48,797 bases of DNA, taken from an uncultured Allobosea sp. GTDB taxonomy: Bacteria; Pseudomonadota; Alphaproteobacteria; Rhizobiales; Beijerinckiaceae. The stretch's first letter is position 1. Each line of letters starts with the position of its first letter. Position numbers and translations under genes: made by a program. The notes below the pieces were generated by a model that saw nothing but the letters and a program-made list of their open reading frames with translations, searched no databases and had not been told where the DNA came from. The DNA is taken from contig NZ_CAMFKW010000042.1 in NCBI RefSeq assembly GCF_945957345.1, forward strand, positions 1 through 48,797. The letters run 5' to 3'. Shown here one piece after another: positions 18,718 through 27,009 of the stretch.

Positions 18718-20029
18718 GGGCCGGCTCCATTTCGCTGGAATGGTTTGCCGGCTCGCGGATTTCATGCGCGTTGGCCTGGAGATGCAGGCCGAAGATCGCG
18801 ACGACCAGCATGAACCAGATCAGGCTGCCCGACTGGAAGAACAGGCTCTCGACGCAGGCCGCGAGGATTCCGTAGAGCCAGATCCGCACGAACAGGCGGG
18901 TCAACGCGGGGTCGTTGGCGGTCGCCTCTGCCCGGTTGATGTCGCGCAGCGGCAGCCAGACGATCAGGATGAGCGTCAGGACGAGGCCGGGCAGCCCGGT
19001 GGTGATCGCCATGTCGAGATAGGCGTTGTGGCCGTTGAAGGCAGCGTAGGCCCAGCCCGCCGCAGCGCCGCCCTTGTGGACCATCGCGTCGGTCTGCCAG
19101 AACAATTGGAAGCCATGGCCCGCCAGCGGCTGGTCGAGGGCGGCGGTGGCGCCGATCTTCCAGATGTCGATGCGGTTGGTGAAGGTCGGGTCGATGCCGA
19201 GCCCGGCGACGAGGCCGCGCATGGTCGGCGACATCGCGCAGCCGATCGTCAGGATGTTGAAGGCGGCGATCCCGAGCACGACCAGCGGAATCCGGATGGT
19301 GCGCCAGCGCTCGAAGACCCAGGCGATGGCGAGGATGCCGGGCAGGGCCGCGATCGCCGATTTCCCGCCGGTCTGGGCGAGGAACAGGGTAGCCGCCAGC
19401 ACCATCAGTCCGCCGAGGAGGCGCCGGCCCGTGCCGAACAGGTAGAGACCGACGAAGCTGATCACCACCATTGCCGCGGCGGCGACGTTCTTATGGGCGA
19501 AATGGCCGCGCCAGAAGCCCGCATTCATCGGCTCGCGGACCTCGCTGGCCTGATGGATCGCGAGATGCGGCAGCAGGGCCACGCCGAGATAGGCAAGCGC
19601 CAGCGCCCCGAAGCAGCAGAGCGCGAGCATGCCGGCGAACTGGCGCTCGGAGCGCGGCAGCAGGAGCAGGGCGCTGCCGTTCACGATCGTCAGCATCGCC
19701 AGCAAGACGCGCTTGAGCGCGAGATCGGGCTGCGCCGAGAGCGCCGAGGCGAAGCCGAACCAGACCAGCATCACGATCAGGATGCCGCGCGGCCGGGCGG
19801 CCAGATGGCGCGCGCTCGACCGGAAGACGGTAAACCACAGAGCCGCGGTCAGCCCGAGATAGACGATCTGGTTGAGCGCGCTCGACCTGGTCGTCGCAGC
19901 ATCGCCGGTGCCGATGGCCGAGAGATCGATGAACGGCGTCAGCGTGACCAGGTAAAACAGCAGCGTCGCGGTGAAGAGCAGGGGCGCGGCGATGCCGGCG
20001 GCAGGGCGCGGTTGCGCAAGGTCCATCAT
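18710..20029 (-). CDS. O-antigen ligase/polymerase family membrane protein (Wzy-like)
   Basis: Polytopic inner-membrane protein of 439 residues with about eleven hydrophobic helices and a large periplasmic loop (residues about 270-340) containing LAGHGFQLFW and the FNGHNAYLDMAITTGLPGLVLTL segment. The H-N-x-Y-L and G-x-x-G-L pattern is the hallmark of Wzy_C/WaaL/ExoQ proteins. It most likely polymerises lipid-linked repeat units in the periplasm. Its start is ATGA-coupled to the Wzz-like gene, the expected partner for chain-length control. Ligase versus polymerase cannot be separated from sequence alone; context favours polymerase. Confidence 0.87.
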   Translation of the reverse strand: MMDLAQPRPAAGIAAPLLFTATLLFYLVTLTPFIDLSAIGTGDAATTRSSALNQIVYLGLTAALWFTVFRSSARHLAARPRGILIVMLVWFGFASALSAQPDLALKRVLLAMLTIVNGSALLLLPRSERQFAGMLALCCFGALALAYLGVALLPHLAIHQASEVREPMNAGFWRGHFAHKNVAAAAMVVISFVGLYLFGTGRRLLGGLMVLAATLFLAQTGGKSAIAALPGILAIAWVFERWRTIRIPLVVLGIAAFNILTIGCAMSPTMRGLVAGLGIDPTFTNRIDIWKIGATAALDQPLAGHGFQLFWQTDAMVHKGGAAAGWAYAAFNGHNAYLDMAITTGLPGLVLTLILIVWLPLRDINRAEATANDPALTRLFVRIWLYGILAACVESLFFQSGSLIWFMLVVAIFGLHLQANAHEIREPANHSSEMEPAHA

Positions 20030-21450
20030 GGCGTTGCGCTCCTGCGAACGGCGCGGAGATAGCCGAGCCCGGTGAGCGCGCCCGTGGCGATGAGCAGGCC
20101 GAGCACCAGGCCGGCCCCGGCTGCGACGATCGGGCGGGGCGGCCAGCTCGGCCGCAGGGGCGCGGTGGCCGGCGTGATCACCCGCACATCCGTCGCGTCG
20201 ATCTGCTGGCGCTGCGCCGTCTCGCCGGCCCGCGTCAGGAAGGTCTGGTAGAGCCCGGTTCGGGCGCTGGCCTCGCGCTCGAGTTCGCGCAGCCTGACCA
20301 GCGCCTGGTCGTCGACCGAGACATGGCCGCGCAGCGCCTTCGTCTCGCCGTTCAGCGTGTCGAGCGCGCGCCTGGCCTGGTCGACCTCGATGCGGGCGGC
20401 GCGGCGCAGGCGCTCGGTCTCGGATTTGATCGCCTTCGCCAGAGCGTCGGCTTCCGCGAGCACGTTCGCGAGCGATGGGTGGCGCGGGCCGAGCGTCTTG
20501 GAGAGCACCGCGACCTGCCGGCGCAGGCCCGCCTCGTCGGCGAGCAATCCGGCGAGCGTCTGCGACTGGACGGCGCCGCCCTGTACGCCCTGCGTCGAGA
20601 CCGAGCGCGACACCTCGTTGTAGCGCGCCTCCGCCTCGGCGAGGCGTGCCTTGGCATCCGTCAGCTTGGCACTCATCCGCTCCAGCGCTTCCGAGCTCAG
20701 CGGTTGCTTCGACAGGCCCTGCTGCAGGCCATGCGCCCGGCGGAACGCGTCGACGCGGTCTTCGGCCTCGGTCGCGGCCGCCTTGATCTCGTCGAGGCGG
20801 GCGGCCAGTCCCTGCGCGGCGCGCCCGACCCGCTCGGCATCGGCCCGCACGATCTCGGCGCGGAAGGTTTCGACGATGGCGTTGGTCAGCCGGGCCGAGA
20901 GGGACGCATCGCTGGCCCAGGCCGACACGGATACGACATAGGAGCGCTCCTGCCGGGTCACGGTCACGCGCCGAGCGACGGTGCGGGCAAGCTCGGTCGT
21001 TTCAGGAGGCTGGCCTGAAGCCCGCAGGAAGTTCGGCAGCCAGGGGCTGGGCGCGAATTCGGGATCGTTCCTGAGATCGAGCTCCTCGACGACCCGCCTG
21101 ATAACATTGCCGGAGGCGATCATCCGCATCTTGCTCTCGACATCCAGGATCTGGCTGTCGCTCTGGATATTGGTCGCGTAGAGGTCGTTCGGGGCGATCA
21201 GCAGGTTGGACGGCGCGATCGTCAGCTCCGTCGTCGCAGTGAAGCGCGGCGTGGCGAATTGTCCGGCGCCGACGGCCGCGACGGCGCCGGACAAGGCCGC
21301 GATCGCCAGCCAGGGCCAGCCGCCCAGGAGCCAGCACAGGACCCGCGTCGGGCTGATGGTGGGAGCCGGCGGGAGAGGCCTTTCGACGGCGCGCCGATAA
21401 GCGGCATCGTTCCCGCCCGGCATCGGGCTGGTTTCGGTCGTGACGTACAT
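20026..21450 (-). CDS. Polysaccharide chain-length determinant (Wzz/GumC-like)
   Basis: Inner-membrane co-polymerase of 474 residues. Two helices (about residues 45-65 and 440-462) flank a long periplasmic domain rich in predicted coiled coil (RLDEIKAAATEAEDRVDAFRRAH, then LERMSAKLTDAKARLAEAEARYNEV). The membrane-proximal TPATAPLRPSWPPRP is the usual Pro-rich segment before the second helix. It lacks any cytoplasmic tyrosine-kinase domain, and no separate kinase is encoded in this locus. It is first in the eight-gene operon, with a sigma-70-like promoter upstream. It regulates polymer length with the Wzy-like protein encoded next. Confidence 0.9.
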   Translation of the reverse strand: MYVTTETSPMPGGNDAAYRRAVERPLPPAPTISPTRVLCWLLGGWPWLAIAALSGAVAAVGAGQFATPRFTATTELTIAPSNLLIAPNDLYATNIQSDSQILDVESKMRMIASGNVIRRVVEELDLRNDPEFAPSPWLPNFLRASGQPPETTELARTVARRVTVTRQERSYVVSVSAWASDASLSARLTNAIVETFRAEIVRADAERVGRAAQGLAARLDEIKAAATEAEDRVDAFRRAHGLQQGLSKQPLSSEALERMSAKLTDAKARLAEAEARYNEVSRSVSTQGVQGGAVQSQTLAGLLADEAGLRRQVAVLSKTLGPRHPSLANVLAEADALAKAIKSETERLRRAARIEVDQARRALDTLNGETKALRGHVSVDDQALVRLRELEREASARTGLYQTFLTRAGETAQRQQIDATDVRVITPATAPLRPSWPPRPIVAAGAGLVLGLLIATGALTGLGYLRAVRRSATP

Positions 21451-21619
21451 GGCGGCCTGCGTCAGTGAGAGGGGGAGTTGGCTTTGCGGCTTGCCGGGCT
21501 CAGCGCCGCGCCGGGCGGGCGGGCAAGGTTGGCGGCGACCATGTTGAGCATAGGTCCTCCCGGACTTGCGTTCTCTGCAAAATCACATCTTCAGATTGAA
21601 GTAATCCTTTTCTGATAAG

Positions 21620-21647
21620 AAAATACAACCTATGGTAGGGTTTTCAA
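21620..21647 (-). promoter_or_regulatory. Candidate promoter of polysaccharide operon 1
   Basis: On the minus strand TTGAAA, 16 bases, TATTTT, inside an AT-rich 231-bp gap between the divergent wzz-like and wzx genes. It would give a leader of about 165 bases. The spacer contains the short dyad CCTA-CCA-TAGG, and GTTAA repeats lie just upstream (21653-21665). Confidence 0.45.
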
Positions 21648-21681
21648 TTAAACGTTAACCTTAACTTGGGCGACGCTGACG

Positions 21682-22977
21682 ATGGCCGGAATTGCCGCGA
21701 ACGAGCGGTTACAGCGCATTCGCCCGGCTCTCGTCAGCTATCTCATGTCGAGCGGCGCGCTGGCTTCGGCTGCGTTCTCGCAGCTCGCGACCTTTGCGAT
21801 CCTGGCGCGCGCGCTCGGGCCGATCGAGTTCGGGCTGTTCGTCCAGATATCCGCCGTCACCACCATCGCGGTCCAGCTCTGCGGCCTGGGCGCTTCCGAC
21901 TGCCTGCTGCGCCGGGTCTCGCGCGAACCGGGAAGCTACGCCGCCCTGCTCGGCCATAATCTCTGCCTGATCGCTCTCACGGGTACGGTGCTCGTATCCG
22001 GCGGCGCGCTTGCGTTATCGGCCTGGCTCCGGATCGGCTCCGGCCCTTCGGTGGGCACCGGCACGTTGGTGCTGCTGCTCTTCGGCAATGTCGTCGTCGT
22101 CAGGCTGATCCTGCTGGCCGAGACCGCGTTCCTCGGTCTCGGCCGGTTCCATCAGGCCAATCGCGCGGTCGTCGGCTTCGCTCTGTCGCGCATGGCCGTC
22201 GCGGCGCTGGCCTGCCTGGTCTTCCGGGTCTCGACGCTGGCGGATTGGGCGCTCTGGCAATGCGCCGGGAACCTGCTTTACGCGCTGCTCGGCGCCGTCT
22301 GGCTTCGGCCGCTCGGCCGGCCCCGGCTTGCGGTCCTGCGCGAGGAGCTGATGCCCGGCCTCCTGTTCGCTTCGCAATTCGCCATACGGGCCGTCCGCGC
22401 CAATGTCGACCTGCTGGTGATCGGGCTGTTCGCACCGCTGGCGACGGTCGGCAGCTATGGTGTCGCCCGGCGGATCATGGATGCGAGCTACCTTGCGATC
22501 GATGCCCTCAACCGTCTGCTCTATCCGCGCCTGGCGCGGGCGAGCCGTGACGGCCTGCATCACGCTTTGCCCCTGACGAAGCAAGCACTAGCCGCGGCGC
22601 TTGCACTGGGCCTGACGACCTGCCTCACCCTGTTCCTGCTGGCGCCTGAGCTCCCGGCGCTGTTCGGGCGGCAATACCAGGAGCTCTCCTTCTTCGTGCG
22701 TTGCCTGTCGGGCACCATCGTCCTCGTCGGCGCCTGGGCTGTTGCGGTCGACCTGCTCGGAGCGTCCGGGCGTCAGGATATCAGGGCCTGGATCCTGAAC
22801 GGGGCGAATCTGCTGGGCAGTGCCTTGATCGCGGCGGCGACATGGCTCGCGGCACCGATCGGCACCTTCGTCGCGCTCTACCTCGTCGAGGGCGCCATCG
22901 CGGGAATCGCCTGGATCGTGCTGCTCCGCCTCGTGCGGCGCAGCCGCGCGCAGGCCGAAGCAGGTCGCGTCCTATGA
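21682..22977 (+). CDS. Wzx-type polysaccharide flippase (locus 1)
   Basis: MOP-superfamily membrane protein of 431 residues with about twelve helices. It should flip the undecaprenyl-PP-linked repeat unit across the inner membrane. The N-terminus SYLMSSGALASAAFSQLATFAILARALGP and the GLFVQISAVTTIAVQL segment are typical of polysaccharide biosynthesis flippases, and RANVDLLVIGLFAPLATVGSYGVARR matches the start of the second half. It diverges from the eight-gene operon that carries its likely partners and overlaps the GT2 gene tail-to-tail by six bases. No strong ribosome site is visible. Confidence 0.88.
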   Translation: MAGIAANERLQRIRPALVSYLMSSGALASAAFSQLATFAILARALGPIEFGLFVQISAVTTIAVQLCGLGASDCLLRRVSREPGSYAALLGHNLCLIALTGTVLVSGGALALSAWLRIGSGPSVGTGTLVLLLFGNVVVVRLILLAETAFLGLGRFHQANRAVVGFALSRMAVAALACLVFRVSTLADWALWQCAGNLLYALLGAVWLRPLGRPRLAVLREELMPGLLFASQFAIRAVRANVDLLVIGLFAPLATVGSYGVARRIMDASYLAIDALNRLLYPRLARASRDGLHHALPLTKQALAAALALGLTTCLTLFLLAPELPALFGRQYQELSFFVRCLSGTIVLVGAWAVAVDLLGASGRQDIRAWILNGANLLGSALIAAATWLAAPIGTFVALYLVEGAIAGIAWIVLLRLVRRSRAQAEAGRVL

Positions 22978-23970
22978 GGCATCCTTCACGACGCGGCTTT
23001 CGATCCAGGCGTCGGGAGCCTTGCGGGCCTGCAGGAAGCCGAGCGGCAAGGCGGCGGCGTGGAACAGCCAGGCGACGACCGCATAGAGCCCGAGCGAGAC
23101 ACTCCGTTGCCGCAGGCTCATCATGCCGACGATGCCGGTTGTCAGCGCGGCGTCGAGGGCGAGGCCGAGGAGAGGGCTCGGCAGCACGAAGGGCAGCGCC
23201 ACCATCAGCACCAGCCAGGCATAGACGCCGGCCCAGAGCTTCAGCTCGGGCAGATCCTGGACGAGCTGCCGCCATTGCGGTTGGCCCATCGCCGCACGCA
23301 GCAACTCCCCGATGCCGCGCAGATAGCCCGATTTCCAGCGCCGCAGCAGCAGCGCATAGGCATTGAGCGCGTGGCCGAAATGGCGGACGAAGCGGCGGTC
23401 GAGCCGATGCAGGCTCCAGCCATGCATTCGCAGGCGCACGCCGAGATCGAATTCCTCGTAGCCGTGCAGGTTGCGGTCCGAGAGATACCCGGCCTGCTCG
23501 ATCGCCGCGCGCCGGTAGAGCCCGCCGCCATTCATGCGGTCGATAGGCCCGGTCCGGTTCTCCGGCGAGGCGCGCCGCCCGCGCCGGACATATTCGAGGC
23601 TCGTATCGTTCATCTCCGCGACATGGCCGGTGACGCCGGCGGCCTTGGGATGAGCGGCGAGGAAGGCGTGCGCCTCGGGCAGGAAGCCGGGATCGAGCAG
23701 CATATCGCCGTCCATAAGGCAGATGAAGGGCGCGCGGCTGTACTGGAAGCCGAGCTGGGGGCCGATGCCGCAGCTTGGAGCGGTGGCGGCATCGAGCTGG
23801 ACGACGCAGATGGGATAGGCCGTGGCGATGGCCAGCGTGCGGTCGCGCGAGCCGCCATCGGCCACGATGACCTCGCCGCCGATCCCTTCCAGCGCCGCGA
23901 GCACGCTCTCGATGGCGGCGCCGATCCGCGCTTCCTCGTTGAGCGTCTTGAGGATGACCGAGACCGTCAT
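22972..23970 (-). CDS. Glycosyltransferase, GT2 family
   Basis: Inverting GT-A transferase of 332 residues with C-terminal hydrophobic helices. Motifs: SVILKTLNEEARIGAAIESV at the start, VIVADGGSRDRT, metal-binding CLMDGDMLLD (DxD-like), then YRRAAIEQAGYLSDRNLHGYEEFDLGVRLRMHGW, where EEFDLG is the acceptor-site E(E)-D region. Two or three helices near residues 255-315 suggest membrane attachment. ATG 23970 starts the conserved sequence 10 bases after the GNAT gene; a longer frame upstream is unconserved. It likely adds a sugar to the locus 1 repeat unit or starts a chain. Confidence 0.87.
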   Translation of the reverse strand: MTVSVILKTLNEEARIGAAIESVLAALEGIGGEVIVADGGSRDRTLAIATAYPICVVQLDAATAPSCGIGPQLGFQYSRAPFICLMDGDMLLDPGFLPEAHAFLAAHPKAAGVTGHVAEMNDTSLEYVRRGRRASPENRTGPIDRMNGGGLYRRAAIEQAGYLSDRNLHGYEEFDLGVRLRMHGWSLHRLDRRFVRHFGHALNAYALLLRRWKSGYLRGIGELLRAAMGQPQWRQLVQDLPELKLWAGVYAWLVLMVALPFVLPSPLLGLALDAALTTGIVGMMSLRQRSVSLGLYAVVAWLFHAAALPLGFLQARKAPDAWIESRVVKDAS

Positions 23971-23980
23971 CGCATCCGCC

Positions 23981-25120
23981 TCAGTCGAAATCGCAGAGGA
24001 GCCGGCTCCAATCCTCGCCGGCAAGCCCGCCGAGATAGATGTCGCCGCGTGCCAGCGCCTCGTTGATCTCGGGGATCCGCGTCAGCGCGACGGTGAAGGC
24101 CCGGTGCCGGAAGACGAGCCAGCGTTGCAGTGAGAGCCCGGTCATCAGGGCAGCCTGCGCGCGTCCCCGCGCCTCGACATGGCCGGTCTCGTCGAGATGG
24201 CGGAACATGGCATCGAGCACCGCGGATTCGCGGCCGGGAAGCGACAGCACGTTGAGGACATGCGCGGTCCGCCCCGGCGCAGCGTAATAGACGAAGCAGC
24301 CGATGATCGCATTGCCGCGGTCGAGCACGGAGCGGATCGTGAAGGCCCCGAGCCTGGTGTTCTGGGCGGCCAGCGAGACCAGCCAGAACAGCTCCTCCTC
24401 GGTCCAGAGCGGACGCACCGCGTAATGGGCGATGAGCCGGGGGGCATGGACGAGGAATGTGGGGACGGGCATGTCCGCGACGCGCAAGGCGCCACGATCG
24501 AGGGTGTCTCGCTGCGGCAGCAGGCGGCGCAGCAGGCCGTCGAGCGGTCGCGCGAGAACGGGCAGGCTAGGGACCTTGCTGCGCAGGAAGCGAGCGTCGA
24601 AACGCCCAGCCAGCGCGCCGAAAGGTCGGAAGCTGCGGGCCCATTCGAGGTTCTGCAGGGCGATCGGCTTGCCGCCGATGGCGAGGAGATGGTTGCAGCT
24701 CGTCGGCGAAGCACTGTCGCAGAAGGCGAAATCGGCGCGCCTTGGCCGCAGCGCGAGGATGAGCTGCGCCGCTCCGACGGCTTCCCTGTCGGCATCGGTC
24801 ATGAAGACGCCCAGCAACCGGCCGGGCACGATATTGCCGCAGGCGACGAAACGCATGGGCACGGCGAGCAGCGCGCTCCGGATTCGCCCGTCCTGCTGCT
24901 CGTAGACCTGCGTGCCCACGCTCTCGCCATAGGATGGCGAGGCCAGCAGCATCGTCCGCAGGTAGTGCTGGAGGTCGGCGCCGGCCGGCTTGTCGGCTTG
25001 CCTGAAGACTTTCAGGAACAACCGCGCGACGGCCGGCACGTCCGAAGCCCTGATCGGCCTGACCGTGCCGCGCTGCGGGGGGCGAATATCGGCGCGCCTG
25101 TCCGGTTCGGCCAGCGTCAT
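23981..25120 (-). CDS. GNAT-like acyltransferase of the polysaccharide locus
   Basis: Protein of 379 residues. The N-terminal part (VRPIRASDVPAVARLFLKVFRQ, residues 20-41) looks like the first strand and helix of a GNAT N-acyltransferase, and LLAVPMRFVACGNIVPGRLLGVFMT resembles the central strands. The C-terminal third (FTIRSVLDRGNAIIGCFVYYA) could be a second GNAT-like lobe. No catalytic residue can be named. It heads a two-gene unit with the GT2 gene, so it may acylate an amino sugar or another precursor of the polymer. The family call is tentative; the substrate is unknown. Confidence 0.6.
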   Translation of the reverse strand: MTLAEPDRRADIRPPQRGTVRPIRASDVPAVARLFLKVFRQADKPAGADLQHYLRTMLLASPSYGESVGTQVYEQQDGRIRSALLAVPMRFVACGNIVPGRLLGVFMTDADREAVGAAQLILALRPRRADFAFCDSASPTSCNHLLAIGGKPIALQNLEWARSFRPFGALAGRFDARFLRSKVPSLPVLARPLDGLLRRLLPQRDTLDRGALRVADMPVPTFLVHAPRLIAHYAVRPLWTEEELFWLVSLAAQNTRLGAFTIRSVLDRGNAIIGCFVYYAAPGRTAHVLNVLSLPGRESAVLDAMFRHLDETGHVEARGRAQAALMTGLSLQRWLVFRHRAFTVALTRIPEINEALARGDIYLGGLAGEDWSRLLCDFD

Positions 25121-25331
25121 CGGGCCGTGACCTTGGAGTTCGGGCGGTGGAAAAGCCCCGCGGCTGGAGCGCGCCGATCCGGCATTGCAACGACCTCCTC
25201 ATGCCCGGTGCCTGCGCCCCGGCGAAGCAGGGTGGCCATCTCGGTCGAGGTGGTTGCTCTGCGTTATGCAACCTATACGTTCAATTTATGAGATGTGCGT
25301 AAAGAATGGACGTTGTGTGCGCCTTGCGCTC

Positions 25332-26633
25332 TCACGCCTGCCGGCCGCTATAGCGCAGCAATTCCGGGACCCGCATCGCCAGGGTGGCGACGAGGGCGGC
25401 GAGCAGGAGCCCGTCGACCAGCGCGACAGTCGCGACGCCGAAGCGCTGTGCGGCCGCGCCGAGGATGACGGTCGCGAGCGGCATCACGCCGATTGTGAGT
25501 TCCTGCAGGCCCATCACCCGCCCCTGGACCCGTGGCTCGGTCATCATCAGCAGGAGCGTCGTCTGCATCACCACGAAAGGCGCGGCGCACATGCCCAGCG
25601 CCGCGATGATCGCGAAGGACAGCGGCAGCCAGGTCGTGAGAGAAAAGGCGGCCCACAGTAGGCCACAGCATGCCGTTCCCGCCAGGAAGATGCCGCCCTT
25701 GAAGCGGAAATCGCCGAGTGCGGCGATGGTCAGCGATCCACTGAGGCCACCGATGCCGGTGCAGGTCAGGAGCCAGCCCAGGCCCGTGGCGTCGAGGCCG
25801 AGATGAAGCTTGGCGAAGACAGGCATGAAGGCGGCCTGGAGCGGCCAGATCAGGATGTTCGAGATGAAGGTGGTCAGCAGCACCGTGCTGGCGAGCCGGC
25901 TCGAGAAGACCGCCTTCATGCCGCCGGTGAGCGAGGCCATGAGCGTTTCGCCGGAATGGCGCACGCCGGGCCGTCCGGCGCCGCGCAGGCGCCAGAGCGC
26001 GAGGAAGGAGAACAGATACCAGAAGGCCGAGACCCAGAGCGCCACGGCCGGGCCGAAAGCGGCGATCATCGCCCCGCCCAGCGCCGGGCCGACGATCTGC
26101 GTCATGTTCATGACGATGGAATTGAGCGCGTTGGCGTTGCTGAGGCTGTCGCGTTCGACCAGCTCGGAGACGAGCGCGAACCGGGCCGGCTGCGACGGAG
26201 ATTGCGCCATGCCGATGCAGAAGCCGCCGATGACCAGACCCCAATAGGTGATGAGCCCGAGCGAAACCAGTGTCGCGATGGCCGCCATCGTGGCGAAGGC
26301 CCAGCCTGCCGCGATCAGCAGCAGGCGGACGCGGTCGAAGCGATCGGAAAGCACCCCACTCAGCGGCCCCAGCATCAAGGGCGACAGGCGCGCCGCCGTG
26401 AACAACGCGACCGAGAATTCCGAGCGGGTGATGTCGAAGACGAGCCAGCCCAGGACCAGCGTCTGCGTCCACAGGCCGGCGAAGAAGAACAGGTTCGAGA
26501 TCCACAGCCGCCGGTAATTCGGAAAGCGGATCAGGGACGAGGCGATCCTGCCGCTCAAGCCGGACGGCTGGGCGGCGCGGGCAGTCGTCTCCCGACGCTG
26601 GCCCTCGTCTTTCTCCCGATCCGGCATGCGCAT
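25332..26633 (-). CDS. MFS transporter (EntS/MFS_3-like)
   Basis: Twelve-helix major facilitator of 433 residues, with a basic, Gln-rich cytoplasmic N-terminus (about 28 residues) before FPNYRRLWISNLFFFAGLWTQ. That opening, with GVLSDRFDRVRLLL (the loop 2-3 motif D-R-x-x-R) and PSQPARFALVSELVERDSLSNANALNS, is typical of the MFS_3/enterobactin-exporter-like branch (DHA3). Such proteins are usually exporters, but the substrate is unknown. It is monocistronic and divergent from the molybdopterin-subunit gene. A second in-frame ATG six bases downstream could be the true start. Confidence 0.85.
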   Translation of the reverse strand: MRMPDREKDEGQRRETTARAAQPSGLSGRIASSLIRFPNYRRLWISNLFFFAGLWTQTLVLGWLVFDITRSEFSVALFTAARLSPLMLGPLSGVLSDRFDRVRLLLIAAGWAFATMAAIATLVSLGLITYWGLVIGGFCIGMAQSPSQPARFALVSELVERDSLSNANALNSIVMNMTQIVGPALGGAMIAAFGPAVALWVSAFWYLFSFLALWRLRGAGRPGVRHSGETLMASLTGGMKAVFSSRLASTVLLTTFISNILIWPLQAAFMPVFAKLHLGLDATGLGWLLTCTGIGGLSGSLTIAALGDFRFKGGIFLAGTACCGLLWAAFSLTTWLPLSFAIIAALGMCAAPFVVMQTTLLLMMTEPRVQGRVMGLQELTIGVMPLATVILGAAAQRFGVATVALVDGLLLAALVATLAMRVPELLRYSGRQA

Positions 26634-27009
26634 GCTTCAGTCCCGTTCCGTCTCGCGAGCTGCCTCGTCCCGGTGTCGCGGCAACAGGCGATGGCTTCCG
26701 GCACGCGAGAGGCCATGTCGATCCAGGCCGGGCAGCCGCGCGCCGACGTTACGCCGCGCGCCTGTCTTCATGAAATTAAATGTCCGGATGATCTCCATTC
26801 GGTTCTGGAATGACGGGCCTGTCGAGCTACCGTCCCGTCAAGGGAGCTATGTCGCGGGCACAGGCGCCAATCGGTGCGAGGATGCCTATGATCGTTGCAG
26901 CCGGAACCGCCCTCTGAAAGATGGGCAGGGCCGGAGCAAGGCCGAAGCGTTCCTTGCTGATCCGCTCAGGATCACCGCTTCGGCCTTCATGCGACTGTGG
27001 TGCCTCGCG
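26634..27009. other. 376-bp region upstream of the molybdopterin-subunit gene
   Basis: No convincing gene: the reading frame is open here in line with the downstream gene but shows no conserved sequence. It holds an AT-richer patch at 26770-26815 that may carry promoters for the divergent genes, and the large nested hairpin at 26938-26987. Confidence 0.5.
26938..26987. repeat. Nested hairpin (12-bp outer, 6-bp inner stem)
   Basis: AAGGCCGAAGCG (26938-26949) pairs perfectly with CGCTTCGGCCTT (26976-26987). Inside, TGATCC (26958-26963) pairs with GGATCA (26969-26974). It ends 22 bases before the molybdopterin-subunit start. No T-run follows. It is either a dispersed palindromic repeat (core shared with 7756-7778) or a leader RNA element. 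Confidence 0.55.

Noticed and set aside
18488..20062. 524-codon plus-strand frame opposite the Wzy-like gene
   Set aside because: Translation is Gln/Asp/Arg/Glu-rich repetitive sequence, the mirror of a hydrophobic membrane protein.
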